This document shows, piece after piece, positions 1 to 7,000 of a DNA stretch of 15,271 nucleotides (positions within the stretch are counted from its first letter, which is position 1; each line of letters opens with the position of its first letter). The notes below the pieces were generated by a model. It searched no databases and was not told where the DNA came from. It saw only the letters and a program-made list of their open reading frames with translations. Position numbers and translations under genes: made by a program. The DNA is from Methylophaga sp. (GTDB lineage Bacteria; Pseudomonadota; Gammaproteobacteria; Nitrosococcales; Methylophagaceae): assembly GCF_030651745.1 (NCBI RefSeq), contig NZ_JAUSCC010000088.1, forward strand, positions 1 to 15,271. Direction: 5' to 3'.

Positions 1-480
1 ATTGTTAAAGTTGGCGACGAATTAGAAATCGTTGGTATCAAAGACACGCAAAAAACCACCTGCACAGGTGTTGAAATGTTCCGCAAATTGCTGGACCAAG
101 GTCAAGCAGGCGATAACGTTGGTGTGTTGTTACGTGGTACCAAACGTGAAGATGTTGACCGTGGTCAAGTATTAGCGCACCCGGGCACTATCAAGCCACA
201 CACCAAGTTTGAAGCGGAAGTGTACATTTTGTCGAAAGACGAAGGTGGACGTCATACACCATTTTTCAATGGATATCGCCCACAGTTTTATTTCCGTACC
301 ACCGACGTTACCGGTGCCTGTGAATTACCAGCAGGTATTGAAATGGTCATGCCTGGTGACAACGTCAAGATGGACGTAACCTTAATCAATCCGATTGCGA
401 TGGAAGAAGGTTTACGTTTTGCTATTCGTGAAGGCGGCCGCACTGTTGGTGCTGGCGTCGTTAGTAAAATTGTCGAATAG
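1..480 (+). CDS. tuf: Elongation factor Tu, C-terminal part (5' end outside window)
   Basis: EF-Tu carries aminoacyl-tRNA to the ribosomal A site as a GTP complex. The frame is open from base 1 to a TAG at 478-480, giving 159 residues that correspond to roughly residue 236 to the end of the ~394-residue family. The GTPase domain is therefore missing and most of domain II plus all of domain III is present. Visible hallmarks are [67 protein letters not shown] and the terminal [15 protein letters not shown], all near-identical to E. coli EF-Tu. The position upstream of tRNA-Trp and secE corresponds to the tufB locus. Gammaproteobacteria often have a second copy after fusA, which would lie beyond this window. 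No defect is seen; the truncation is only the window edge. Confidence 0.98.
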   Translation: MVKVGDELEIVGIKDTQKTTCTGVEMFRKLLDQGQAGDNVGVLLRGTKREDVDRGQVLAHPGTIKPHTKFEAEVYILSKDEGGRHTPFFNGYRPQFYFRTTDVTGACELPAGIEMVMPGDNVKMDVTLINPIAMEEGLRFAIREGGRTVGAGVVSKIVE

Positions 481-482
481 TA

Positions 483-488
483 TATAAT
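483..488 (+). promoter_or_regulatory. Candidate -10 box (TATAAT) upstream of tRNA-Trp/secE
   Basis: A perfect TATAAT starts three bases after the tuf stop codon. The best -35 partner is weak: TTAGTA at 461-466 (3 of 6 matches, 16-base spacer) inside the end of tuf. A start near 494-496 would place the perfect hairpin at 495-518 at the very 5' end of the transcript, ahead of tRNA-Trp. It could give tRNA-Trp and secE-nusG a promoter independent of tuf. The weak -35 keeps this a candidate only. Confidence 0.35.
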
Positions 489-494
489 GCTTAT

Positions 495-518
495 GGCTGA
501 GCACATGGGTGCTCAGCC
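495..518 (+). other. Perfect 10-bp hairpin between tuf and tRNA-Trp
   Basis: GGCTGAGCAC at 495-504 and GTGCTCAGCC at 509-518 are exact reverse complements around an ATGG loop. No T-run follows (GAATGGGAGC), so it does not look like a standard intrinsic terminator. It may protect the tuf mRNA 3' end, mark a processing site that frees tRNA-Trp, or form the 5' end of a transcript from the TATAAT box just upstream. The structure is certain on paper; its role is inference. Confidence 0.7.
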
Positions 519-535
519 GAATGGGAGCATATGTT

Positions 536-611
536 AGGCCAGTAGCTCAATTGGCAGAGCGACGGTCTCCAAAACCGTAGGTTGGGGGTTCGATTCCCTC
601 CTGGCCTGCCA
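536..611 (+). tRNA. trpT: tRNA-Trp (anticodon CCA)
   Basis: This 76-nt cloverleaf can be folded by hand. The acceptor stem AGGCCAG (536-542) pairs with CTGGCCT (601-607), the D stem is GCTC/GAGC, and the anticodon stem ACGGT (562-566) pairs with ACCGT (574-578). The loop CTCCAAA carries anticodon CCA at 569-571, which reads UGG. The T stem GGGGG/CCCTC has one G-U pair and the T loop is TTCGATT. The discriminator is G and the CCA end (609-611) is encoded. It lies between tuf and secE, an arrangement seen in Pseudomonas and other non-enteric gammaproteobacteria, and is probably co-transcribed with one or both neighbours. Confidence 0.98.
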
Positions 612-648
612 TTTTTGTTTTCATCAAGATGGATTAATAACAAAAACA

Positions 649-987
649 ATGGCAGATAAACTCAAACTGATAGTCGCAGCCGCCTTAATGGTCGCCGCGA
701 TTGCTTTGTTTTATACCCACTCAGAGTATTCAACATTGCTGCGTGTGCTTGGCCTCCTTGCGGTGGCTGCACTTTCCTTATTCATTGTGTCCCGCGCAGC
801 TGTGGGTGCATCAGTGTTATCATACATCGGTGATACCCAGGTAGAAGTGAGAAAAGTCGTCTGGCCAACTCGGCAGGAAACTTTACAAACGACCCTGGTA
901 GTAATTGTTATGGTCATTGTTGTTGCCATTATGTTGTGGGCCTATGACTCACTTTTAGGTTGGGCCGTTCGCGCACTGACCTTATAA
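649..987 (+). CDS. secE: Preprotein translocase subunit SecE
   Basis: SecE is the essential inner-membrane subunit that clamps SecY in the SecYEG protein-export channel. The 112-residue protein has three hydrophobic segments (about residues 6-22, 29-48 and 82-99), as in the three-helix E. coli form (127 aa), rather than the single-helix form of many other bacteria. The conserved cytoplasmic amphipathic motif before the last helix, [17 protein letters not shown] (66-82, with WPTRQE at 72-77), is the family signature. A stop at 637-639 lies in frame just upstream, so ATG 649 is the first possible start. The Shine-Dalgarno is poor (only GATGGA about 15 bases away), which may keep expression low relative to nusG. 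It is followed 13 bases later by nusG, the usual secE-nusG operon. Confidence 0.97.
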   Translation: MADKLKLIVAAALMVAAIALFYTHSEYSTLLRVLGLLAVAALSLFIVSRAAVGASVLSYIGDTQVEVRKVVWPTRQETLQTTLVVIVMVIVVAIMLWAYDSLLGWAVRALTL

Positions 988-1000
988 AGCTGGATGTGAA

Positions 1001-1534
1001 ATGAGTAAACGCTGGTACGTAATACAAGCCTATTCCGGCTATGAAGGACAAGTAAAACGTTCTTTAGAAGAACGTGTGGTCCGAATGGGGCTTGAAGAAA
1101 AGTTTGGTGACATTCTCGTTCCGACTGAAGAAGTTGTAGAAATGCGAGAAGGTCAAAAACGCCGTAGTGAGCGCAAGTTTTTCCCTGGCTACGTGCTTGT
1201 CAACATGGAAATGGATGATGAAACCTGGCATGTAGTGAATGATCTGCCACGCGTTTTACGTTTTATTGGTGGTACAGGTGATCGTCCTGCTCCAATTAGC
1301 GATAAAGAAGCAGAGCAAATTTTACAGCGTGTTCAGGAAGGTGTTGAAAGTCCACGGCCAAAAGTTCTGTTTGAACCAGGCGAAGTGGTTCGTGTTACAG
1401 ATGGTCCGTTTAATGATTTCACCGGCGTTGTCGAAGAAGTCAATTATGAGAAAAGTAAGCTGCGTGTTGAAGTGGTTATTTTTGGCCGTTCCACACCGGT
1501 TGAACTTGAGTTCAGCCAAGTCGCTAAAGGCTAG
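1001..1534 (+). CDS. nusG: Transcription termination/antitermination factor NusG
   Basis: NusG binds RNA polymerase through its N-terminal NGN domain and contacts Rho or ribosomal protein S10 through its C-terminal KOW domain, coupling transcription to translation or to termination. The 177-residue protein (E. coli 181) starts [12 protein letters not shown] and carries FFPGYVLV at 60-67 in the NGN domain. The KOW domain spans about 124-177 ([19 protein letters not shown], then [15 protein letters not shown]). F161 corresponds to E. coli F165, which contacts S10 and Rho. A short GGA at 992-994 is the only Shine-Dalgarno match. The next gene is rplK after a 76-base leader. Confidence 0.98.
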   Translation: MSKRWYVIQAYSGYEGQVKRSLEERVVRMGLEEKFGDILVPTEEVVEMREGQKRRSERKFFPGYVLVNMEMDDETWHVVNDLPRVLRFIGGTGDRPAPISDKEAEQILQRVQEGVESPRPKVLFEPGEVVRVTDGPFNDFTGVVEEVNYEKSKLRVEVVIFGRSTPVELEFSQVAKG

Positions 1535-1570
1535 GCAAAAAAGAAGCCCAGGTAATACTGGAAAGTTGTT

Positions 1571-1604
1571 GGGGAGCCGCAAGGCGTTTGTACCCGTTTA
1601 GGAG
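1571..1604 (+). promoter_or_regulatory. Putative L1 autoregulatory site and RBS upstream of rplK
   Basis: Just before rplK, GGG (1572-1574) can pair with CCC (1593-1595), enclosing a GCC/GGC stem (1576-1578 with 1583-1585) capped by a GCAA tetraloop. Between the two stems lies an asymmetric internal loop: A1575 on one side and seven bases (1586-1592) on the other. In E. coli, L1 represses translation of rplK-rplA by binding a hairpin with an asymmetric internal loop that mimics its 23S rRNA site. Position and shape fit that mechanism. The Shine-Dalgarno AGGAG at 1600-1604 follows directly. The assignment rests on position and a hand-drawn fold. Confidence 0.5.
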
Positions 1605-1610
1605 TTTAAA

Positions 1611-2045
1611 ATGGCTAAGAAAATAACGGCCTATATCAAGCTGCAAGTTGCAGCTGGTCAGGCAAACCCAAGTCCTCCTGTTGGTCCTGCATTGGGTCAG
1701 CATGGTGTGAACATCATGGAATTCTGTAAAGCGTTTAACGCAAAAACACAAAATCTGGAGCCAGGCTTGCCTACCCCAGTTGTGATTTCTGTATACAACG
1801 ATAAAAGCTTTACTTTCATCACTAAAACACCTCCAGCCGCCGTATTGCTGAAGAAAGCAGCTGGTCTGAAAAGTGGTAGTGCTCGCCCGAATACCGATAA
1901 AGTCGGTACTGTTACCCGTGCTCAATTGGAAGAAATTGCCAATGCCAAAATGCCGGATCTGTCTGCTGCTGACTTAGACGCCGCAGTCAGAACGATTGCC
2001 GGTACTGCTCGCAGCATGGGTTTGAATACAGAAGGGGTTGAATAA
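1611..2045 (+). CDS. rplK: 50S ribosomal protein L11
   Basis: L11 binds the GTPase-associated region of 23S rRNA and is needed for factor-dependent GTP hydrolysis and for the stringent response via RelA. The protein has 144 residues (E. coli 142). The proline-rich N-terminal segment [16 protein letters not shown] (from residue 19) is the thiopeptide-binding face. It is followed by [12 protein letters not shown] and [20 protein letters not shown], and the C-terminal RNA-binding domain ends in [13 protein letters not shown] at 1600-1604 fixes the start. The stop TAA (2043-2045) shares its last A with the rplA ATG, so L11 and L1 are probably translationally coupled. Confidence 0.99.
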   Translation: MAKKITAYIKLQVAAGQANPSPPVGPALGQHGVNIMEFCKAFNAKTQNLEPGLPTPVVISVYNDKSFTFITKTPPAAVLLKKAAGLKSGSARPNTDKVGTVTRAQLEEIANAKMPDLSAADLDAAVRTIAGTARSMGLNTEGVE

Positions 2046-2737
2046 TGGCTGCTCTTGGAAAAAGAAGTCGCGCTATTCGCGAGAAACTGACTGCTGGAAA
2101 AGTGTTTGAGCTTGATGAAGCATTAAGTTTTGTAAAAGAAAACGCCTCAGCTAAATTTGTTGAATCTATTGATGTCGCAATTAACTTAGGTGTTGACCCA
2201 CGTAAATCTGATCAAGTTGTACGTAGTTCAACAGTATTGCCTAACGGAACTGGTAAAACAGTTCGTGTTGCTGTTTTTGCACAAGGTGCAAATGCTGATG
2301 CGGCAAAAGAAGCTGGTGCAGATATCGTTGGTTTTGAAGATCTGGCTGAATCAATCAAAGCCGGCAACATGGATTTTGATGTTGTTATCGCTTCTCCGGA
2401 TGCAATGCGTATCGTTGGTACATTAGGTCAAGTATTAGGTCCTCGTGGTCTGATGCCTAACCCTAAAGTCGGAACGGTTACACCAAACGTTGCTGAAGCA
2501 GTTAAAAATGCTAAGTCAGGTCAGGTTCGTTACCGTACAGATAAAGCTGGGATAATTCATTGTTCAATTGGTAATGCAGGATTTGAAGTTGATGCTTTGC
2601 GTCAAAACCTTTTAGCGTTATTAGATGATTTGAATAAACTGAAACCAAGCTCAGCTAAAGGTATTTACATTAAACGTATCAGCGTCTCCAGCACCATGGG
2701 TGCAGGCGTTGCAGTTGATAAATCATTCCTGGCTTAA
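2045..2737 (+). CDS. rplA: 50S ribosomal protein L1
   Basis: L1 forms the mobile stalk at the E-site side of the large subunit, helps move deacylated tRNA out, and in E. coli represses its own operon. The protein has 230 residues (E. coli 234). Visible conserved blocks are [37 protein letters not shown] ([10 protein letters not shown] at 137-146, the family signature) and [14 protein letters not shown] near the end. The C-terminus is a few residues shorter than in E. coli. Its Shine-Dalgarno GAAGGGG (2031-2037) lies inside rplK and its ATG overlaps the rplK stop by one base (TAATG), a re-initiation arrangement. The 210-base L10 leader follows. Confidence 0.99.
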   Translation: MAALGKRSRAIREKLTAGKVFELDEALSFVKENASAKFVESIDVAINLGVDPRKSDQVVRSSTVLPNGTGKTVRVAVFAQGANADAAKEAGADIVGFEDLAESIKAGNMDFDVVIASPDAMRIVGTLGQVLGPRGLMPNPKVGTVTPNVAEAVKNAKSGQVRYRTDKAGIIHCSIGNAGFEVDALRQNLLALLDDLNKLKPSSAKGIYIKRISVSSTMGAGVAVDKSFLA

Positions 2738-2753
2738 ACCAGGGAAAAAATTG

Positions 2754-2949
2754 GACCGCCCAGTGCTTGTCACTGGGTCGTCTAAGACCGCAGGCATGAA
2801 AATTTAATAGACGCAAGTCTGCCTGCGCAGACGGGTTCAGCTACAGAAATTCTGAGGTTGAATGCCGTGAAGGTGGAAGTGGCAACACTTCTTTTGTTAG
2901 CAACACACGCTACTTGATTATGAGTAGTGAACCTAAGGAGGTCTTAGGT
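2754..2949 (+). promoter_or_regulatory. Structured L10-type leader of rplJ-rplL
   Basis: The rplA-rplJ spacer can form a series of helices: CCCAGTG/CACTGGG (2759-2765 with 2771-2777); CGTCT/AGACG (2779-2783 with 2829-2833) enclosing CGCAGGCA/TGCCTGCG (2789-2796 with 2820-2827); GAAGTG/CACTTC with a GCAA loop (2876-2891); CGCTACT/AGTAGTG (2908-2914 with 2923-2929); and ACCTAAG/CTTAGGT around the Shine-Dalgarno (2931-2949). In E. coli the L10-L12 complex binds the rplJ leader and represses both genes, and this spacer sits exactly there. The internal loop at 2784-2788 opposite C2828 is a candidate protein-binding element. I saw no convincing sigma-70 promoter in the spacer. Confidence 0.75.
2934..2942 (+). 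promoter_or_regulatory. Extended Shine-Dalgarno of rplJ inside a hairpin loop
   Basis: TAAGGAGGT is a nine-base match to the anti-Shine-Dalgarno, five bases before the GTG start, and it decides the rplJ start. Its GAGGT (2938-2942) is the loop of a perfect 7-bp stem, ACCTAAG (2931-2937) with CTTAGGT (2943-2949). The stem ties up the first two bases of the GTG start codon. This gives a simple switch between an accessible and a sequestered initiation site. Confidence 0.85.
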
Positions 2950-3475
2950 GGCTTTAAATCTCGAAGGTAAAAAGGCCGTCGTTGCTGAGGTCGCTGAAAT
3001 TGCATCATCTGCGTTTTCTGCTGTTGCAGCAGAATATCGTGGTTTGACTGTTTCAGAAATGACAGCGTTGCGAGTCGCAGCGCGTGAGCAAAATGTTTAC
3101 TTACGTGTAGTACGTAATACATTAGCTCGCCGTGCTGTTGAAGGTACTGATTTCGCCTGCATGCAGGAAGGAATGACTGGACCTTTGGTATTTGGTTTTT
3201 CTATGGAAGATCCAGGTGCCGTTGCACGCGTCATGGCTGATTTTGCTAAAGACAACAAAAAACTCGAAGTCAAAATGGTTTCACTGGGTGGCAAGTTATT
3301 ACCTGCTTCCGATTTAGACCGTTTGGCTAAAATGCCTACCAAAGATCAAGCTATCAGCATGTTCATGGGTACGCTTAAAGCACCAATCGAAAAATTTGTT
3401 CGTACTTTGCAAGCGCCTACCAGCAAAATGGTTCGCACTTTTGCGGCCGTTCGCGACGCAAAACAAGCTGCTTAA
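2948..3475 (+). CDS. rplJ: 50S ribosomal protein L10 with lengthened C-terminal tail
   Basis: L10 anchors the L12 stalk: its N-terminal domain binds 23S rRNA with L11 and its C-terminal helix carries L12 dimers. With the GTG start the protein is MALNLEGKKA..., 175 residues. It aligns without gaps to E. coli L10 through about residue 144 (for example YLRVVRNTLARRAVEGT at 51-67). E. coli is 165 residues; the extra ten fall entirely in the tail. There an 11-residue unit occurs twice, KFVRTLQAP (149-157) and KMVRTFAAV (160-168), where E. coli has one KLVRT. This predicts one more L12-dimer site. The GTG start is supported by an excellent Shine-Dalgarno and by the E. coli N-terminus. It is co-transcribed with rplL 57 bases on. 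Confidence 0.98.
   Translation: MALNLEGKKAVVAEVAEIASSAFSAVAAEYRGLTVSEMTALRVAAREQNVYLRVVRNTLARRAVEGTDFACMQEGMTGPLVFGFSMEDPGAVARVMADFAKDNKKLEVKMVSLGGKLLPASDLDRLAKMPTKDQAISMFMGTLKAPIEKFVRTLQAPTSKMVRTFAAVRDAKQAA
3380..3445 (+). repeat. 11-residue tandem repeat in the L10 C-terminal helix
   Basis: Residues 145-155 (APIEKFVRTLQ) and 156-166 (APTSKMVRTFA) match at A, P, K, V, R and T in register, with conservative changes at F/M and L/F. The DNA copies have diverged (for example TTTGTTCGTACT versus ATGGTTCGCACT), so this is an old duplication rather than recent slippage. In L10 this helix carries the L12 dimers. Confidence 0.85.
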
Positions 3476-3532
3476 TCCATTTCGGATAAGTAACTTTTAT
3501 TTAATTCTGTAAGCTTGAAATAGGAAAATATC

Positions 3533-3907
3533 ATGGCTGTATCTAAAGACGATATCTTGGAAGCGATTTCCAATATGACAGTTGTTGAGATCGTAGATTT
3601 GATCGAAGCAATGGAAGAAAAATTCGGCGTAACTGCTGCTGCTCCTGTTGCCGCTGCTGCTGCACCTGCTGCTGCCGCTGCTGCCGCTGAAGAACAAACT
3701 GAATTCAACGTTGTTATGACTAGCTTTGGCGAAAACAAAGTTGGCGTAATCAAAGTTGTACGCGGTCTGACTGGTCTGGGCTTGAAAGAAGCTAAAGACA
3801 TGGTAGAAGGCGTTCCAGCAACTGTTAAAGAAGGCGTTGAAAAAGCAGAAGCTGAAGACGTTCTGAAACAATTGCAAGAAGCTGGTGCGACTGCTGAACT
3901 TAAGTAA
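3533..3907 (+). CDS. rplL: 50S ribosomal protein L7/L12
   Basis: L7/L12 is the multi-copy stalk protein that recruits translational GTPases and stimulates their GTP hydrolysis. The protein has 124 residues (E. coli 121). The N-terminal dimerisation and L10-binding domain is residues 1-33. A flexible hinge at 35-52 is almost pure Ala (15 of 18, with two Pro). The C-terminal factor-binding domain (56-124) contains [35 protein letters not shown] and the terminal AGATAELK. A Shine-Dalgarno (TAGGA) lies about nine bases before the ATG. In E. coli L10 and L12 are translationally coupled and repressed together; the tight spacing here suggests the same. An attenuator follows before rpoB, consistent with L12 being made in excess of RNA polymerase. 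Confidence 0.99.
   Translation: MAVSKDDILEAISNMTVVEIVDLIEAMEEKFGVTAAAPVAAAAAPAAAAAAAEEQTEFNVVMTSFGENKVGVIKVVRGLTGLGLKEAKDMVEGVPATVKEGVEKAEAEDVLKQLQEAGATAELK
3635..3688 (+). repeat. GCN-triplet run encoding the L12 hinge
   Basis: Eighteen consecutive codons are GCT, GCC or GCA apart from two CCT and one GTT, giving an Ala-Pro hinge. Such hinges are normal in bacterial L12. The triplet run could vary in length by slippage, so hinge length may differ between relatives. Confidence 0.8.
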
Positions 3908-3920
3908 GCACACCTACAAT

Positions 3921-3941
3921 CGTGGTCAGTTTACTGCCACG
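3921..3941 (+). other. Hairpin downstream of rplL
   Basis: CGTGG (3921-3925) pairs with CCACG (3937-3941) and CAG (3927-3929) with CTG (3934-3936) around a TTTA loop, with T3926 bulged. It is followed by AAAAAG, so it is not a terminator by itself. It lies directly upstream of the attenuator. In E. coli the rplL-rpoB spacer contains an RNase III processing site, and this or the hairpin at 3990-4008 could be the equivalent, though both stems are short for RNase III. Confidence 0.55.
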
Positions 3942-3952
3942 AAAAAGAAAAT

Positions 3953-3983
3953 GGCTGGTGACTTTAGTCACCGGCCTTTTTCC
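3953..3983 (+). terminator. Attenuator (intrinsic terminator) between rplL and rpoB
   Basis: GGCTGGTGAC (3953-3962) pairs along its whole length with GTCACCGGCC (3967-3976), with one G-U pair and a TTTA loop, followed directly by TTTTT (3977-3981). This is a textbook intrinsic terminator. The E. coli rplL-rpoB spacer has a partial terminator that lets only a fraction of polymerases continue into rpoBC. No clear promoter is visible between here and rpoB, so rpoBC probably depends on readthrough of this structure. Confidence 0.92.
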
Positions 3984-3989
3984 GTTGCA

Positions 3990-4008
3990 GGCCGATCGAC
4001 ATTCGGCC
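3990..4008 (+). other. Hairpin upstream of rpoB
   Basis: GGCCGA (3990-3995) and TCGGCC (4003-4008) form a perfect 6-bp stem with a 7-base loop, shortly after the attenuator and about 70 bases before rpoB. No T-run follows. A role in mRNA processing or 5'-end protection after cleavage is possible but not shown. Confidence 0.55.
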
Positions 4009-4076
4009 ACCTACAATATATGACCCTACCTGCATTTCCGTTAAAAGAAATCAGGTGTTTCTTCGAGGTGTAATAC

Positions 4077-7000
4077 ATGGCTTATACGTTTACCGAGAAA
4101 AAACGGATTCGTAAAGATTTTGGCAAGCGTCCAAGTGTCTTGACCGTTCCAAATTTACTGGCAACTCAGGTCAATTCCTATCAGGATTTCCTGCAAATGG
4201 CCGTTCCTGCTGATGAACGCAATGCAATGGGTTTGCATGCGGCATTCGAATCAGTGTTTCCGATTAAAAGTCACACTGGTATGGCTGAACTGCAATATGT
4301 CAGCTATCGTCTCGGAACACCAGCTTTTGACGTCAAGGAATGTCAACTACGTGGTGTGACCTATGCTGCACCTCTAAGAGTAAAAATGCGTCTGGTTATC
4401 TATGATAAAGACGCCCCTGCAAAATCAAAAGTCGTCAAAGACATTAAAGAGCAGGAAGTATACATGGGTGAAATCCCATTAATGACGGAGAAAGGTAACT
4501 TCGTTATTAACGGAACTGAGCGTGTAATCGTTTCACAATTACACCGCTCCCCAGGTGTGTTTTTTGATAGTGATAAAGGCAAAACACACTCATCAGGAAA
4601 GATTCTCTATAACGCTCGAGTTATTCCATACCGTGGCTCATGGTTGGATTTTGAGTTTGATCCTAAAGACGCGGTATTTGTACGTATCGATCGTCGTCGT
4701 AAATTGCCGGCTTCAATTCTTCTGCGTGCCCTGGATTACAGTAACCAGGAAATCCTGGAGATTTTCTTTGAAAACGATACATTCACGCGTAAAGGTGATG
4801 GTTTTGAACTGGCATTGGAACCACAGCGTCTGCGTGGTCAGTCAGTACCATTTGAAATTCTGAACCCAGAAGGTGAAGTAATTGTTGAAGCTGAGCGCCA
4901 GATTACTGGCCGTCATATTCGTCAAATGGAAAAAGCTGCAATGACGACTTTGGCAGTACCTGCTACCTATCTGGTAGGTAAGGTTATTGCTAAAGATGTA
5001 ATTGATCCTGCCACTGGCGAGCTGTTAGCCAACGCCAATGATGAAATTACCAGTGATTTGTTAGAAAGTTTTGAGCGTTTTGGTATTAACGTTATTGATA
5101 CGATTTTTGCCAATGATTTGGACCACGGTCCTTATATGTCTGATACCTTGCGCTTGGACGAAACTCGCAGTGCTTTAGAAGCAAAAGTTGAAATTTACCG
5201 GATGATGCGTCCTGGTGAGCCACCAACAGAAGATGCTGCACAAAATTTATTTACCAGCCTGTTCTTCAGCCAGGATCGTTATGACCTGTCAAATGTCGGC
5301 CGGATGAAGTTCAACCGCCGTTTAGGTCGTGAAGAGCTTGATGGTGAAGGTATTTTATCCAAAGAAGACATTGTTGCTGTTCTGAAAGAACTGATCGGTA
5401 TTCGTAACGGATTTGGTGTGGTCGATGATATCGATCACCTCGGTAACCGTCGTGTACGTAGTGTTGGCGAAATGGCTGAAAACCAATTCCGTGTTGGTTT
5501 GGTTCGTGTTGAACGTGCAGTTCGTGAACGTTTAAGTATTGCCGAATCTGAAGGTTTGATGCCGCAGCAACTGATCAACGCTAAACCTGTTGCCGCAGCG
5601 ATCAAAGAGTTCTTTGGTTCAAGCCAGTTATCGCAGTTCATGGATCAAAACAATCCATTATCCGAAGTAACACACAAACGTCGTGTATCAGCGTTAGGGC
5701 CAGGTGGTCTGACACGTGAACGTGCAGGCTTCGAAGTTCGTGACGTTCACCCGACACACTACGGTCGCGTTTGCCCAATCGAAACACCTGAAGGTCCAAA
5801 CATTGGTTTGATTAACTCTTTGGCATGTTATGCCAGAACCAATCAATACGGTTTTATTGAAACACCATACCGTAAAGTAATTGATGGTAAAGCGACTGAA
5901 GAGATTGTTTATCTGTCAGCAATTGATGAAGGTGAATACCGCATTGCACAGGCGACTATCAACCTGAACGATGATTTTTCAATTGCCGATAATATGGTTC
6001 CATGTCGTCATAAAAACGAATTTTCATTAATGCCTTCAGAGCAAGTGCAGTTGATGGACGTTTCACCACGTCAAGTTGTATCGGTGGCTGCTTCATTAAT
6101 TCCATTCCTGGAACATGATGACGCTAACCGTGCATTGATGGGATCCAACATGCAGCGTCAAGCTGTACCGACATTGCGTGCTGACAAACCATTAGTTGGT
6201 ACTGGTATGGAGCGTGTAGTTGCTCAGGATTCCGGTGTCATGGTCACAGCTAAACGTGGCGGTGAAGTGGATTCTGTCGATGCGAGCCGTATTGTTATTC
6301 GCGTTAATGATGATGAAACGGAAGATAATGAATCAGGCGTCGATATCTACAACCTGATCAAATATGCCCGTTCTAATCAAAGCACAACGATCAATCAACG
6401 CCCAATTGTTAAGCCGGGTGATATTGTTGCCAAAGGCGATGTTTTGGCTGATGGTCCTTCAACAGATAAAGGTGAACTGGCACTGGGTCAGAATATTCTG
6501 GTCGCCTTTATGCCTTGGAATGGTTACAACTTCGAAGATTCGATCTTGTTATCAGAACGTGTTGTTGAAGAAGATCGTTTCACGACCATTCATATTCAGG
6601 AACTGAATTGTCTGGCGCGTGATACTAAATTAGGCACAGAAGAGATCACTGGTGATATTCCAAATGTCAGCGAAAGTGCGTTGGCTAAGTTGGATGAATC
6701 AGGCATCGTTTATGTTGGTGCTGAAGTTAAGCCAGGCGATATTCTGGTCGGTAAAGTAACACCTAAAGGTGAAACACAACTGACACCGGAAGAAAAACTG
6801 CTCAGAGCTATTTTTGGTGAAAAAGCCGCTGACGTAAAAGATTCTTCATTACGTGTACCTTCCGGTACTTACGGTACTGTGGTTGATGTTCAGGTTTTCA
6901 CCCGGGATGGTGTTGAAAAAGATGAACGTACTCGTCAGATTGAAAAAGCGGAACTTGAAAAAGTCTGGGCGGATTTAAAAGATCAACACCGTATTATGGT

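Noticed and set aside
1500..1558. Possible rplK promoter (TTGAAC or TTGAGT with TAATAC)
   Set aside because: Spacing and -10 matches are poor; no convincing pair.
1239..1601. 120-codon + strand frame across nusG and the rplK leader
   Set aside because: It is in a different frame from nusG, which is clearly the real gene; the product is unrecognisable.
2726..2750. Hairpin spanning the rplA stop followed by an A-run
   Set aside because: A 7-pair stem is possible, but + strand A residues follow and on the minus strand the T-run precedes the stem, so it is not a terminator in either direction.
3885..4073. 62-codon frame between rplL and rpoB
   Set aside because: It overlaps the end of rplL, runs through the attenuator hairpins, resembles no known protein and has no good ribosome binding site.
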